A stretch of DNA of 64,000 bases. Source: Thunnus maccoyii. Lineage: Eukaryota > Chordata > Actinopteri > Scombriformes > Scombridae. The notes beneath the pieces were generated by a model, which had not been told where the DNA came from, made no database searches, and was given only the letters and a program-made list of their open reading frames with translations. Below, piece by piece: positions 12,083 through 40,757 of the stretch. The stretch spans positions 28,618,662 through 28,682,661 of the forward strand of contig NC_056533.1 in NCBI RefSeq assembly GCF_910596095.1, given 5' to 3'. How positions within the stretch are numbered: position 1 is the stretch's first letter; the number at the start of each line of letters is the position of its first letter. The translations under genes and the position numbers were made by a program.

Positions 12083-13459
12083 AGGGGAGAATCTGAGAAT
12101 GAAAGTCTGGAAGTGTTGCAGATGATGAGTAGAGAAGCTAATTAGGAAGGAAAGTATTAAAGCAAGGCTAAGATTAGATGCTTTCTTAATGTTTTAAAGG
12201 AAACATCCACCCTCAGACACTATTATAAAAGCAGTGATTTGTTGGATTCGCATTGAATTACTGGTGCATTTTGTTGTTTATTGGTGTATGTTTTTAGCTG
12301 CCAGTCCAAAGTAAAATATCTCAACTACTGAATCAAAATTTTGTGCAGACATTTATGGTCCACACAGGAGGAATCCTACTGACTTTGGTGATCACCTGAC
12401 TTTTCATCTCACACCATCAGCAGGTTGACATGCTGATGTACACAGTGTGAAACATCTATTGAAATATCAAATATTGGATGGATTTCTGAGCATAAAGATG
12501 CACCAAACTTTGACCAAAAACCCACATAAACCTTTACCAAGTAAAAATAAAATGCTAGAAAAGGTAAAATACAGAAGTCTGAAGCAGGTTCTGGGGTTAT
12601 TATATTTTAGATAGTTTGATTTAGTGCAGATGTGCCTTTGTGCCTCTCACAGCAGTGGAAGAACTGTTACCTGTAAGTCAGTAAGTTACAAGTATTGAAG
12701 GCTTCAGCATTAGAGAAAATAGAAACACACTCCTGCTAATATTAGTGCAGCAGCCGATGTGTGTTCAACTGTTTACTAAAAAAAGGAATAAAACAGCTTT
12801 TTAAAAAATGATCTCTTGTGATCCTTGATTTGTGCATTTTTAGAGAGTGAATGTGTGTGTGTGTGTCTGTGTGTGTGTTCACTCTGGCATCCTACCCACT
12901 GTAATTACCAGTGAAAGTACTTAAACAGGCCCAGGCATCCTGTCAGCTGGAGTAAATAATGGGTTTAGATTTTACTGAAGGCGTCAACCTCTTATGCAGC
13001 ACACACACACACACTCAAAAAACATGTGCACACACACTTGCAAGCGGCCACAGAAGTGAAGCGAGAGACAAACGGAGGTGTGGACAGCATTTTTAACTGA
13101 TTGTTTTACTGCTGGGGTTCTCATATGTTGCCCTCTTTTTTGTTGAGGATTGCTTCTTATGAGTGTATGATGTCACTTTTCTATTAAAACATCAAGTACA
13201 ATTTGAGCTACTCACTATGAATTCAGAAAGCAGGTAAAAACAGCGGCTCCTTCGATACTTCCTACCCATCTGTCAGACTGTTTTGGTATTCTCCTGTGCA
13301 TATGCGCCATCTACTCTTCCTTCCTCCCATCTGCCCACCCTGTAGTAATCCCAGACCACATCTCCCCTCCCCTCAGTCTTCAGCCTCTCATATATCTCCC
13401 ACTTTCACTCTCCAAGTACTTTTCCTCCCATCCTGTACACACACTTCATCGGAGCTCAG
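12083..13459. other. PPEF1 3' UTR and spacer before the sushi/EGF gene
   Basis: This holds the PPEF1 3' untranslated region with candidate polyA signals at 12546 and 12787. A repeat at about 12300-12430 (ctcaactactgaatcaaaat ... gactttggtgatcacctgac) is shared with 49100-49220. A TG run lies near 12848. The last 200 bases are pyrimidine-rich and contain catatatctcc, and may be the promoter of the gene starting at 13460. No coding exon was recognised. Confidence 0.5.
12300..12430 (+). repeat. Dispersed repeat shared with 49100-49220
   Basis: Shared wording: 'atatctcaac.act..tg.at', 'tggtcc', 'gactttggtgatcacctgac' and 'ttttcatct'. The copy near 49100 has 'aatatctcaacaactattgg' and 'actttggtgatcctgacttt'. 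It is an old non-coding interspersed repeat found in the PPEF1 3' region. Confidence 0.6.
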
Positions 13460-16400
13460 ATGAGGCTACTGGTAACACTGGTCGCTCTCCTCTGCACCTA
13501 CGCAACAGGTATGGTATTTTCTTCAAGTTCATTTTCAAACAGAGAAGCCGTTTTTTTCAGACAACAGGAGGCATTCATTGTGAAACTGTCTCCAGTGTGT
13601 GGAGCCGAGGGATGCAGTGGTTTTAAACACCTGGAGAATGGGAGGACGTTTTTCCGTTACGGTGGACTGTTGGTGATCTTCAGCTGTCACCCTGGCTACA
13701 AGCTCCATGGATACAAAACCAACAGTTGTGTGTCTGGGCAATGGTCCCGGGACCCCCCAGTCTGTGTCGGTGAGGAGTTTGAGTCATGAGCATACTGTAA
13801 AACCTTTTTATTTTAGATTTAAATTTCTGTTTTTGTCTGTAGATGCATTTAGATGACAGATGACATCAGACGTCCCTTTTTGTATCAACTTTTAACCAGT
13901 GTCCATGTTTTCCTCCCTCTCTTTCAGGCTCTGGATGCCCCAGCCCAGGTCTGCTCACCCACGGGACAAGCAGCATGAATGATGAAGGCTCCTGGGCAGT
14001 CTTCAGCTGTAATAGTGGCTTTTGGCTCCATGGGCCCTCAATGTTGTACTGTAAGGGCCACATCTGGAATAGCACAAAGCCAGTATGCAAAGGTGAGCAT
14101 AAAAAAACTCTTCAGCTATTAAATTTTAACTTGTGTTGAGCAATTGTGTTTGTATCATGTTTTTATTTATTTATTTCTCCCCAAGTCACTGATTCCAATG
14201 ATGTTTTACTGCTCTGTAACTGCACTGAATCTCTATTATTGTCTATAATTTTGGTCTATTTTATTTTATTCATGTATAATTGATTTTATTTTCCTCTTCG
14301 TTGTGTTTTTAAATATTTTCCCTGCTGCCTTATGTTAAACCTGCTTGTTAGTAAACAGCTGCCTATTTTACACATCTGGCAGATACGGAGCAACATTAGC
14401 ATTCATTTGGACTTTTAAGGTATTTCTGACCACTTAGGGGATGTAAGTCCTCTATTCACTCTCATTTTAGCTCTAGTTTTGGTCTCCACTAACTTTAAAT
14501 ATCTGGCTGTTTAGCTGCTAAATGCTCTACTGTGTTCACCTACTAGCCGCTAACATTGTCAGACTGTGGTTTTGATGCTGAGCCAGGAGTGCACAGTGGG
14601 TTTTTTGAGCTTTTTTGGTGAAAACAACTGCCTACAGCATCTGAAATGAGAGTGGTAAGAGCTTGAACAAAAACTGTGGATTTATCACTATTAGCAACCC
14701 CTTTGGCATTACACACGGTCATTTTCTATGTTGCTATTAATAAAACATTGATAATAGCTGCTTTAAGGCGTCTGAAGAGCCTGTTTGTTTTTTCCTCTCT
14801 TTTCTCTCCCTTAGAGTCCGACATGATGAGCTCTGTTTCAGGTGTCCACATCCAAAAGGCAAACATACACCTGAACCACCAAGCTGCCGTAGTTCTGAAG
14901 ACCCAGCAACAATCCCACTACGACACCATCACTAATACCGCTTCCAAAGAAGTGAACCTCAAATTCGGCTTGTTGTCTCACACACCATCCCAAACGTCAA
15001 ACAGCGAGAGGGTTAAAGTGATAGACCCCAAAGTCCACCTGCAGCAGCATAATCAGTACCCTGATTCTAAAATCAAAGACAGGGTCCAGACAACTCATCT
15101 CAAAGCTCAGGATGCAGATGAGGCTCAACGTGGGACCAGTACAGGACCAGAAACGGGAACTGGGAGACATGGCTCAAAGGAAAAAGCTTCACGTGAGGAA
15201 GCAGAAAAGGTTACACAGGTGACTCCCACACCTGTTACACAAACTGCCTCTAAGTCACACCTATCTGCTTCTGGCTCATCTACCTTATCATTAGTGTTAA
15301 GAACAACATCAACATCTTCACTGTCATCACTTTCAACAGCTCATAAATCAGCTACAGTTGCTGTCAAGCAGATTCCCCCAACAGAAACTGTGATGTTTAC
15401 ACCTACATCACCACTCCACCACACCAAATCTGCTCTGACTGTGGGAGTATCTGTCACATCTCAGGATGATGTGACTCCCGCTGGCTCTTCAAAGAGTGCA
15501 GATGAAGACCAACAGGCTACAACTGACCTCCCATATCCTCTTTCATCTCCATCTGGCTCTGAAGGTGAAGAGGAGCCCACAGAGACTTCATCTACTTCAT
15601 CTACATCTGGTTATTCAGTTTCTACCAGTTCTTCTTTCTTCACTTCATCTCCTCCTCTTACTGCCTCTTCTCCTCAATCCTCATCAATCACCCTTCCCTT
15701 GTTTTCTGCATCCACTTCCTCAAGTATCAACTTCACCTTGTCTAATACGAAAGAAATACTTCCCTCCTTCAACCCTCCTTCACACACCTCCACCCCCACT
15801 GAGCAAAAAACTCACTGGACTGAATACCACAACGTCACCATGAACTCCTCTGCAAAACCACCTCTGAGCCTCAGCAGACGACCTGTGTGCCCGTACCCTC
15901 CCGTGCCTGCTCATGGGACCTTCTACTTTCGTAATGTAGAGAATCCAGGTCCCAGAGAGTACAGGCATTACATCCAGTACGCCTGCTACCCTGGTTATAC
16001 TCTGGCTCATGGAGACATACACAGCTACTGCCAGCAGGGCGGCACCTGGAGCGGAGTCACACCTGTCTGTCTGGGTAAGTGATGCTGCTGCTTCATGACT
16101 TAGATTGTTTGATTGACTTGAATACGCTGAAGTAATGCTCACTGACAAGAGGAGGAAAGATCAAGCCCAAGATATTTATTTGCCTCAATACTACTTAATA
16201 CTGGCCTTTTATAGGAGACATTAACAACATTGTTCACTGCTGATATGAGTTTTTACCTTCTTTAATTTTGTTTTGTTGATCATTTTTAATATCATCAATA
16301 TTGTCACTGGATCCAGGAGCTGACAAGTCACTTAGAACAATTTTTGATGCTTTAAAAGTTGCTTGAAGGCTTTTGTAACTGTATTTTTTGCAAGGAAAGA

Positions 16401-19400
16401 TGGATATACACAAAAAATAGTAATTTCTGGATAAAGTCAGAACACAAAAACTATTTGAAACTTTGGATTCCTGGAAGGTAATAGGTTTATTACAGCAGTA
16501 GAAAGTAATCAAAATAATTTTATGTATTGCAGCATTATAGGGTAGCAGTGCACTGCAACGCATTTGCGCTTATTAAATTAAACAAATTAAATTTGTTTCA
16601 GATTCAGACTCTGGTCTCTTGTTAAGTGTACATGTCTTGTTGCTCTAAAATGAGGGCAGCACTGTCCAAGTTGTCTGTTTTAAAGATTAGTTACATCAGT
16701 GACATCAATGCATCTGTTATACAAATTATTTTACCCTGATATGAGTTCATTTCTTGGAGTCTTTGCTCAGTTTGGGTCGTCTATCTCTTTCTGGTAACAC
16801 CTCCATCCTTACAACTGTCTGTCTCCAGAGCTGACACCATGCTCAGTTAACAACGGAGGCTGTTCCCAGCTGTGCTCTAACTCCCAGCACTACAACCAGA
16901 CTTCTAATCAGACTCAGACCAGGACTCAGTGCCACTGCAGACCTGGATTCACTCTGGTGGATGACGGGCGAACATGTCGAGGTGAGCATGTTTTTATTTT
17001 TTTATTTTTTGTTTTTCTCAGAGCTGTCAAAGCTTTCACCGGGACTATAACATTCTTTATGGATCCTCTGTGGATGCCCCGGGCTCTTCCTAATAACAAC
17101 ACAGTGTGCATCGAGGCATGTCACAGCACAACAGGGAATCTCCTTCACATGTTATGTGTTTCATGTTTCACAGCTCACCAGACAAGCATAAGTGAACTGT
17201 GAAATTTATGGCAGAATGATCACCTTGTAGCACTTTAGGAGGCTGACATTTACTAGGTTCAAAATATATTGTCTCAAGTTACATGTGCCTGCTCACAGAA
17301 AACCTATCATTTGTGAGAGCCATCAGTGAGATGGTGTTGATATTATTTTTGAACAGTGTTATCAGTGTGTCCTTTGACAGATAGCCCTGTCCTCATAGGT
17401 AATAGTTTAGTTTTAGCCTGAAAGTTTCACTGCGATGAAAAAAGGCTTGTAAACATTCCTATCTGACAGCCAGTTGAGGGAAAAAGAGCATTTACATTGT
17501 CCATGTCGTCGTCAATATGTAAGGAGGTGTCAGAAATTGGAAGGATGTTGAACCATGAATAAATAAAGAAGACAGGTATATCAAGTATCACAATTGGGGA
17601 AACCAGGGAAACAAGGGCAGAGCTGATACACAAGCTGACTGAGTCCTTTGTTTCCTGTCTGTGAAACACAGGAAGTCAGAAAACATCTGCGTTATGATTT
17701 GCTCATTACCGGCTAAAGCAGCAGGCGAACATGCAGACACATCAGTGAGGTCTCAGATTCAGAGCAACCTTTCATCTGCTGCTCTGTTCTTTCATCTCAA
17801 TGCAGCCTGGAGTGCAAATTTTTGTCCGATTTACTGCACACAAGTGTGTAGGTTTCATTAAATCTGTGTCCATCCTGCCATCCAAACCATTGCACGATAT
17901 CTGTTTATGTAATGCTTGCACTCACCTTAAATTGTTCTTGCTGTGGTTTGTGTTTGAGTGTAGATTTAGATGAGTGTGTGGAGGGGCAGCATCAGTGTCA
18001 GCAGAGATGCATCAACACATTTGGCTCCTTTAAGTGCAGCTGTGATGACGGCTATCAGCCAGCTCACGACCGGACCTCCTGCACAGGTGTGTTTGGCTGT
18101 GTGTATTTATACGTGTGTCTGTTTGTGTCATTTCCTTCTAAGAACAAAATGTTTTTCTACGTTGCCACTCTCCATCTTTCCAGATGTTGATGAGTGTCTG
18201 CTGCCTGCAGCTGTAACAGGTTGTGTGTTCGGCTGTGTTAACACTCCTGGGAGCTTCCACTGCCAGTGTCCTACTGGCTACAGCCTTCAGACTGCAGATG
18301 GCCACTGCCAAGGTTAGTAAACACTCATTAAATATTACTGTGAAATCACACCTGACATTTTTTTGTGGTTTCCTTGACAGATAACTCAAAACTCCAGATA
18401 CTTAACCCAAAATATATGAAAAGTTGTATTGTAAAGCAGGTATTCAAAGAAAATTCGATGTGCAGCAGGAAAAATATTAAGTGAATCATTCAAAATTCAA
18501 TTTTGAAACTAAATTATTAGTAAAGTATTAGTAATTGTATTAGTACAGCAGCAAAACTGGTTGTATTAATTTAATACAAAAGTGTTCATATCCGTACATG
18601 ACTCCATTCAGGGTTATTTTACATGAAAAAATCAAATTATTGTAGTATTATCTACTTCAAATAGATTTTGATCTATTTAACACTAAAGAATTACATTTTT
18701 CTATTAGTGCAACTTGCTCCCAGTGCCTCTGCACATTTGATAACATTATTGCAATAAGATAGAATATGTAAATAAAATGGAAAAGGTGTAGATTCTGGCT
18801 TAGTTGTCATCTTCTCCTAAACTTCCTTTTTTAATCCAGATATAGATGAGTGTGCTGTTAATCAGGGGCTTGGGCCATGTATGGAGCAGTGCCACAACTC
18901 ACCAGGATCCTACCGATGCTCCTGCACATACGGAAACATCTTAGCTGGAGACGGACACAGCTGCATCGCCGAGTGTCCACCTGGGTACAGGAAGCAACCA
19001 ACAACAACACCTGAGAATTCAACATCACAAGCTCTCAGGGAGGAGTGTGTAGGTAGGACAAAAATGTAATTTAGGTGTACTATTTACGGTATGTTCCTAT
19101 ATTTCTACAAAGAAATCATTAATATATTTTCCAACTTCTGTTAAAAGTCAGGGAATGTCTGGTCGTGTCCACACAGATATAAATGAGTGCCTGGAGGAAA
19201 AGTGTGAGTGGCAGTGTGTCAACCTGCCAGGCTCTCACCGCTGCATCTGTCCCAGAGGATACACGCTGCAAAAAGACGGTCGACGTTGCAAGGGTAGGTG
19301 GGGTCGTGCATACAGTGTGGTGTATGGTATGGGGGACATTTGTATTGCATGAGAGCATGTCTGTATGATGCATCAAAGCAGAAACATCATACTGGTTATT

Positions 19401-20621
19401 ATTTTTCAAAAATTGTAGATGATGTGATTACATTTTGGAGCACCTTTGCTGCACAAAATTTACATCTATGTAAAAAAAATAGTATTACAGTAACGTCTTG
19501 ATTTAAGACATTTATATTGATACGACGTATGTGTCACTGTGTCTAAAGACAAGTGAAGATGAGTGTTTTGCAAATAATTATGGTTATTTATTAGTGGCCT
19601 AATTGATATAAACTCATGTAAAGGAATAGTCCGTGTTCTTGCTGAAAGTTAGGGGAGAAAATTTATACCAACCCTCGGCTCTGTCCATTCAATATTAAGC
19701 TACAGAGCAGCCAATTAGCTGAGCTAAGCACAAAGACTTGAAGCACGGGGAAACAGCTTAGAGTCCAGTTGCCGCTGTGAGGTCACCAGGTGACCAGCGG
19801 AGACAGCTAAGAAATAGTGCAGCATATAACTTACTGTAAAGCTACCTTGAGATTCCCTCCATTAGTTTCATAGTGATTTATTAAGTTGTTGTTTTAAGCA
19901 TCATGCTTTGGATTGTAAATATTATGTAGTCAAATTTTGCCACCCTTGTGTGCACATGGCTTTGTGGTGAGATAGTAACCTTATTAGTATGAGTTTCACC
20001 TCAGTAGACAGGATAACCAAATGTTAACTCATAGGTGAAGTGCATACATATTTTTAATTCAGTTAAAAATAAGAACTTTTCTTGCATTGCTGACTGATAG
20101 AGTTAGATGTTTACAATCCCAGCACGCAGAAACTGGCAGGACTTTATCATTGACATCCACATAATACAGCAAGTGCAGCTTTTCTTTAACAAGAAAAATT
20201 TAATTATTGAGTAGAAAAGTTAAAGAAATCTATTCAAAAATAAATTCAATGTTATTTTAAATATTTTTTTCAATCCAGTGAGGCTGGAACTGGATGCTTT
20301 TATCCACTACAGGATACAGTCTTTACAGTCCAGTGAAGTTTTTTCACTGTCCTTTACAGCTGCCCACAGGGAAGTTCAAATGAGTGAAATTTTAGTTTAT
20401 GTGTTTCACTTTAATTATGTATTGTGCATGAGAAACCCCTAATCATTTCCATCATTTCTTCTCCAGACATTAACGAGTGCAGTCGGAAGAACGGAGGGTG
20501 TTCCCATCTGTGTTTGAACCAAAAAGGTGGATATAAATGCGCCTGCCCAGCCTCCCATCGCCTCTCCCCTTACAGCTGGAAGAAATGTCAACTAAGGACA
20601 ACAGTGAACACTACTGGTTAA
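13460..20621 (+). CDS. Secreted sushi/mucin-like/EGF-domain protein, 9 coding exons, not identified
   Basis: Likely extracellular protein of about 874 residues; I recognise no named counterpart. Exons: 13460-13769, 13928-14092, 14815-16074, 16829-16981, 17964-18086, 18184-18312, 18840-19052, 19177-19293, 20467-20621. Every internal boundary is phase 1, typical of shuffled extracellular modules. Order: signal peptide [17 protein letters not shown], two sushi domains (about 47-103, 105-158), a Ser/Thr/Pro-rich region (about 160-520) likely O-glycosylated, a third sushi (about 522-578), then six EGF modules. Four open with D-(L/V/I)-DEC or DINEC and the calcium-binding pattern, the first is non-calcium type, and the last reads [16 protein letters not shown]. 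No membrane span or fibulin C-terminal domain is seen. The end is uncertain: the final ACTG is followed by gttaag, a possible donor. Fibulin-like or complement-regulator-like are alternatives. A possible mini-intron at 13509 breaks the frame and was not used. Confidence 0.75.
19622..19830 (+). repeat. Interspersed repeat ('gctgagctaagcacaaagac' family)
   Basis: Starts aaaggaatagtccgtgttct and contains 'gctgagctaagcacaaagac' and 'acggggaaacagctta'. From memory this matches a repeat abundant in teleosts whose core reads 'ttagcataaagactggaaac'. It sits in the last intron of the sushi/EGF gene and is non-coding. Confidence 0.6.
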
Positions 20622-23449
20622 GCTGGAAAGCACTTCAGTCTGGCCTGAGATAGACTCCCTGCTGGAGTACGACAATCTGTCCCTCTAGTCGTCTCCATGT
20701 GTAAAGAGACAAGAAATCACACATTAATACTGTATCACTGTTTTGTGACATCATCCTCTGAGTGCAGGCTGCAAACATCGAAGAGCCAATTGACCCGTGA
20801 AACTCGCTCCCAACACATGGCTGTTTATAAGTGAATTAGTGAACCATCTGTCACACTTGTTAAACAGATTTGAGAATTCATTAATTTCCCCTTTTAAAAC
20901 TTTATTTTCCAGTTGACTTAGAATTCATATTATTTATTAGTTATTAATTGATCAATTAATAATGATTGTATTTATAAATATATTGTTTTTTTCATGTTTG
21001 CCTGCTTATTGATGGTCTAATACATTTGCAAATTATAATCCCAGTTTTATAGACATTTTTATAATTAATTAAATGCTTTATTATGTATTGATTGATTAAT
21101 TTGATCACATGTGAAGTATATTATTAATTCCTGTTGTCATTGCTCAATTAAATATTAAGAAATTAAATATTTCATAACAATTTCTAAGCATCTTGAGCTT
21201 CTCAATGATTTTGCTTACATTAAATATCTTATTTCCACTGAGTGCAACTTAAAATAGTTTGCTCCAACTTTAAGAGGAACTGTTATCAGAGGAAACCATG
21301 CAAACTCCACAACCATTTATTTAACCTTCATGCAGAAATATCATGAGCTGAGAGGGTTTCCACAGTAGTATGTTGCTGTTTTCTTGAAGAAAAAATGTCT
21401 TCAGCTGACAGTCAGAGAGCATCAGGGACAGTAGCATATACACTTAACCTAATGCAAGTGTATGCTAATATAACACTGCATCCCAGAAAATTTGCCAAAT
21501 ATATTTATTCTGTCTTTAAATGATAAAATGTGAAATTTAACTGTTTATTCCATTTACTAAGTGTGTCTGCTTTCCTGTTTAACCTTTACAGTTTCCAATT
21601 TGCAATAAATTTTAATTTAAAGATAGTTCTCTTTCAAATAATAAATAAATTGACTCCATAGAGTAACATCTGGAGCTCTGATTGACCAGCTGCTGTATGT
21701 TGGCAGGAGTCTGACCAGTCAGACTAGCAAATTAGAACAACGAGAGAGATTGGATTCAAAATGATACGTGTCAGTAAAATAACAATAAAGTAACAGTAAA
21801 TAACAGTAAATAGATGACTCATATAGTTACCATGATTGGTCAAATGATTTTATTGTATTAACTTATACATTGTGTTAATAAACAGATTATTGTTATGGAA
21901 ATAAAGGGCAACTGCTTCCTTGAAATAACAGAGCACATCTTTAAATGTTTAATGAGTAAAGTGCACAATGTATTAGTAAAATAATTATTTCTTTTAATTA
22001 AGCACATTACTTATTTTTAAGTACATAAAAATATCCAAGTTTGGGTTAGCATTAAAATATATCACAGTTTATTATGTCTCCTTCTGTTTTGCATTCAAAA
22101 ACAATTAAAGCACTTGAATGAAAATAGTTTTAAACTATTTCCTCTCTGTGTTCTCTGCACAGAACTACCACAGTGTGGTAAAAATACTCCTGACAGACGT
22201 ACAGAGACCCTCTTCAACTTTCACTGGACCTTCAAGGTGCTTCACCAGTATCTGCTGCCATTTAATTCTCTGCATATAAATCATGCATATAAGTTATATA
22301 TACACTGTATAAGCGCTAGTATATACTGGTATATTAAAGCTCACCTCTACCCTGATGTACTGTAAATAAACGTATCTTCACTGTACACAGATGGTCAGAC
22401 CTTCGTCATGTTGAGGTACATGCAAACTATTGACTCGTCTCTCAGTAGTATAACCTTCAGATTTTGACATTCATATGCAGGCAGATGGATGAATTTTCAT
22501 TTCTTGTACTAAACACACAACACTTACACAAAGACAAAAACAGTATCACCAGCTTCTTGGCATTCAAAGGAAACTATGATTCTTGTTCCCGTACACAGAT
22601 TAATGTTAACACAAGACAACAAGTATATCTCAGTATCACCGACACTCAACTATACAGAGCCTGGAAGATATCAGATATCTTCAGAAAGATATCTTGTGAA
22701 TTTATGTACACAAATTAGTCATTTGTGAAGAAAAATCAAGTAATAAGAGGGTAAACATTGTTTAGTGGTTTAAATTATATTATATTATTATATATCATAA
22801 TTTTTCCAACATATTTAAGTAAGATAATGTAGAACAATAAATGTTTTAATTAATACAATTTAAAAGAACAACAAAAAAGAAAAAAAAATTACAAATTACT
22901 GATTTTAGGGAGGTAATTCATCATTTGTGAGACAAAATTATTAGTTTTCGAGGTCAAATTACTAATTTGTGCACACAAATTATCTACATATTTACTCTGA
23001 TAACTGCCAGGCTAAGTAGAATTATAACATATATGACATATCCAATTATTAAGAGAGATAACTGTTGATATAATATTATTACACACAACACCAAGAGCAC
23101 ACAGATGTGCTTATATCTTAGTAAATATCAGTTCACATGAAATGGATGTTAGTAAATCCTGTAAACATACTTTTGAGCAGCATGTTTAAGTAATAAATAA
23201 GTTCACAGTCCTTGCTCACAAACAAAAACTAAATTCTTATATACTGAAGTGGTTTGCAATCAGCTGCCGAGGCTATGATGTTATATCAGATTATGAGAGC
23301 TACAGAGTTCATTGATAATCTGATAATTAAGAGCACCGCATGAATTGTATGAGATGATAATAAGAGGCTTTGCTGCTTTTGGACAGTTGAGCTTTCACTT
23401 GTAAAACATGCCTCTTCAGGTGTTTAAGAGAAGTGAACAACTCTAGTTT
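20622..23449. other. Convergent intergenic region between the sushi/EGF gene and PHKA2
   Basis: AT-rich sequence with 3' ends converging from both sides. Candidate polyA signals for the upstream gene include aataaa near 21604 and 21781. A possible extra exon at about 22163 (ttctctgcacag, then an open frame reading ELPQCGKNTPDRR) would fit the phase-1 donor at the end of the sushi/EGF gene, but the support is weak. Otherwise I see only AT-rich sequence and 'attagtaatttg'-like short repeats around 22740-22980. Confidence 0.45.
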
Positions 23450-38771
<15,322 letters not shown>

Positions 38772-39368
38772 TCACTGCGCATACAACAAGTTAATGTCTG
38801 AACGCAGCAGCACTGCTGTTTGTCTATTAAAAGTACAGCTGGTAGATTTTTGCTTAATCATCGTAACCTTCCATGCACTGATCCATCCTTTCAGCAGCTG
38901 CAGCGCGGACTGAATATGACACCTTCTCCGCTCTGCAGACACTAAGCTGCTAAGCCTGCTAGCCGCGTAGCATCCAGCTGTTTTAACGACAACAACGTTA
39001 AAGTCACAGCCGGTATTCACACTCATATACACACACACACACGCAGAGGCACAGACACACACACACAGTCCGAGTTTCCGGTTAAAGTCAAGTCAGGCCT
39101 TGCAGATGGCGACACGCGAGGTCTCACGGAAAGCGATCTGCGGGCGAAGTGAGCCTGTGATCAACTGTACATCCATCCTGAAAAATACATTATGTTCCTG
39201 TTGTTTCGATATTTGTCCACAGAGGGCGCCAAATGACCTCTATTTCTCCCCTGTTAAAGGTTAAAGGTACACACGTGAAAAGGACAGAGCCCCTTTCTCA
39301 AAAAGTTCAAGTTTGTTTGAATGTTTTTAAAAGCTTTTCATACAAATGCAATTCAAAGTGCTTTAAGG

Positions 39369-39626
39369 CAGCTGTTCTCAAAGTGGGGCCCGGGGGGCCC
39401 CCAGGGGTCCTTGAGTGGGTCCCCAGCAAAAAGGGGAACCATTTATTTTCACTATAATTTCATCTATAAGTAACACAATTACAGAATGTATGACTATTTT
39501 GGTCATGGGTTTCATACATTTTCTGTCATAAAGCATCTAAAAGCAAAAATCTTATCAAATGGCGGTCTGTGGTCTAATTTGTGTCAGTTTAGGGGTCATT
39601 CATGTGAAAAAGTTTGAGAACCGCTG
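39369..39626. mobile_element. hAT-like MITE, 258 bp, near-perfect 8-bp target duplication
   Basis: Terminal inverted repeats are cagctgttctcaaag on the left and ttgagaaccgctg on the right. Flanking bases are ctttaagg (39361-39368) and ctttaggg (39627-39634), which match at 7 of 8 positions. An 8-bp duplication with CAG..CTG ends is the hallmark of hAT elements. There is no coding capacity, so it was mobilised in trans. The conserved duplication suggests a moderate age. Confidence 0.8.
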
Positions 39627-40364
39627 CTTTAGGGGAAACAAAACACAATACGATATATGTCAATAGAACAGAAGGAAAACACGGAGAAGAGAAGAGGTAA
39701 ATGAAGACAAAAATACATTTATATGAATAGTAGAGGTGGAAGATGTGCCCAGATTCTTTATTAAAATAAATCAAAACCAGTTGCTTTTCTCACTTCTGTG
39801 GTGGAAATTTAAAGATGAATTCACAGAGAGCAACTTGTCTTTCAGAGTTTTATTGCAATAAACAGAGTCCATATTTGTAAATGTGGATCTCCCAGTTTGC
39901 TGGGCTGAAAAATACTGTATGAAGTTCAGTGTCCTTATTTGTTCATACTGTGTGTGTCACAATCATCCCATATTAGTCACCCTGATAAGTTTCTTTTAAT
40001 TAATTCACCATCTCTCTAAGGAGTTTCTTTCAGCCTTCTGAGAATTAAGAGTTGAAAGATAAATCCTTATCTGTCTTTCCTCCCTAAGAACTTTCTCTCC
40101 CTGCCTCTGTCTGATGAGCAGTAAAAGTTACGGTGACCGAGTGCCACAGTTCACCTTTGATGGTGCCTGTCGGAAACATTTTCACACAAGAAGCAGAGAG
40201 ACAAAGTCTTACAATGTGCTTTTGGCTATAAAGGCAGTATAACACGGGAATAAGTTTCCATTTCACTTCATATAGCAATACATCATATTTTATAAACTCC
40301 TCTTATGTTTTGTAATTGTATAGTATGTATAGTAGCCTCTAGTACCTATAGCTATCACATAAAT

Positions 40365-40480
40365 GTAAAAGAGTAAAAAGTACATTTTCCTCTGAAATGT
40401 AGTAAGTAAGTAGTATAAAACTGAAATACAAGTACTTCAACCATCCACTTGAGTAAATGTTAAGTGTTGTTGTTAGTAAA
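40365..40480 (+). repeat. Partial copy of 'aagtacaatatttccctctg' repeat
   Basis: Wording 'gtaaaaagtacattttcctc', 'tgaaatgtagtaagtaagta' and 'cacttgagtaaatgtt' parallels 41420-41560. It is the right half of the family whose larger copy lies at 40758-41575, so two copies sit in tandem orientation within 1 kb. Confidence 0.6.
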
Positions 40481-40757
40481 TATAGCTTTTCACTTCTCAC
40501 AGTCACAGGCATGTTGGTTATTATTATTATTTTTATAAGGATATTATTAGAAGATTAAAAGTATTATCAGCAAAATGTACTTGAAGCATCAAAAGTAAAG
40601 GTGTTTTTTATGCAGACTGGTCTCTGTCAGTGTTGTATCAATATATTATTGATGCAATCACATGTAAGCAGCACTTTAATGTTGTAGCAGGTTGAGGTGG
40701 AGTTAATTTGAACTACTTAACTACTACCACTGATAATCACAGTATGATGAATTTATC

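Noticed and set aside
13509-13560. 52-base mini-intron after the signal peptide of the sushi/EGF gene
   Set aside because: Its removal would break the reading frame. The uninterrupted exon reads through into the first sushi domain.
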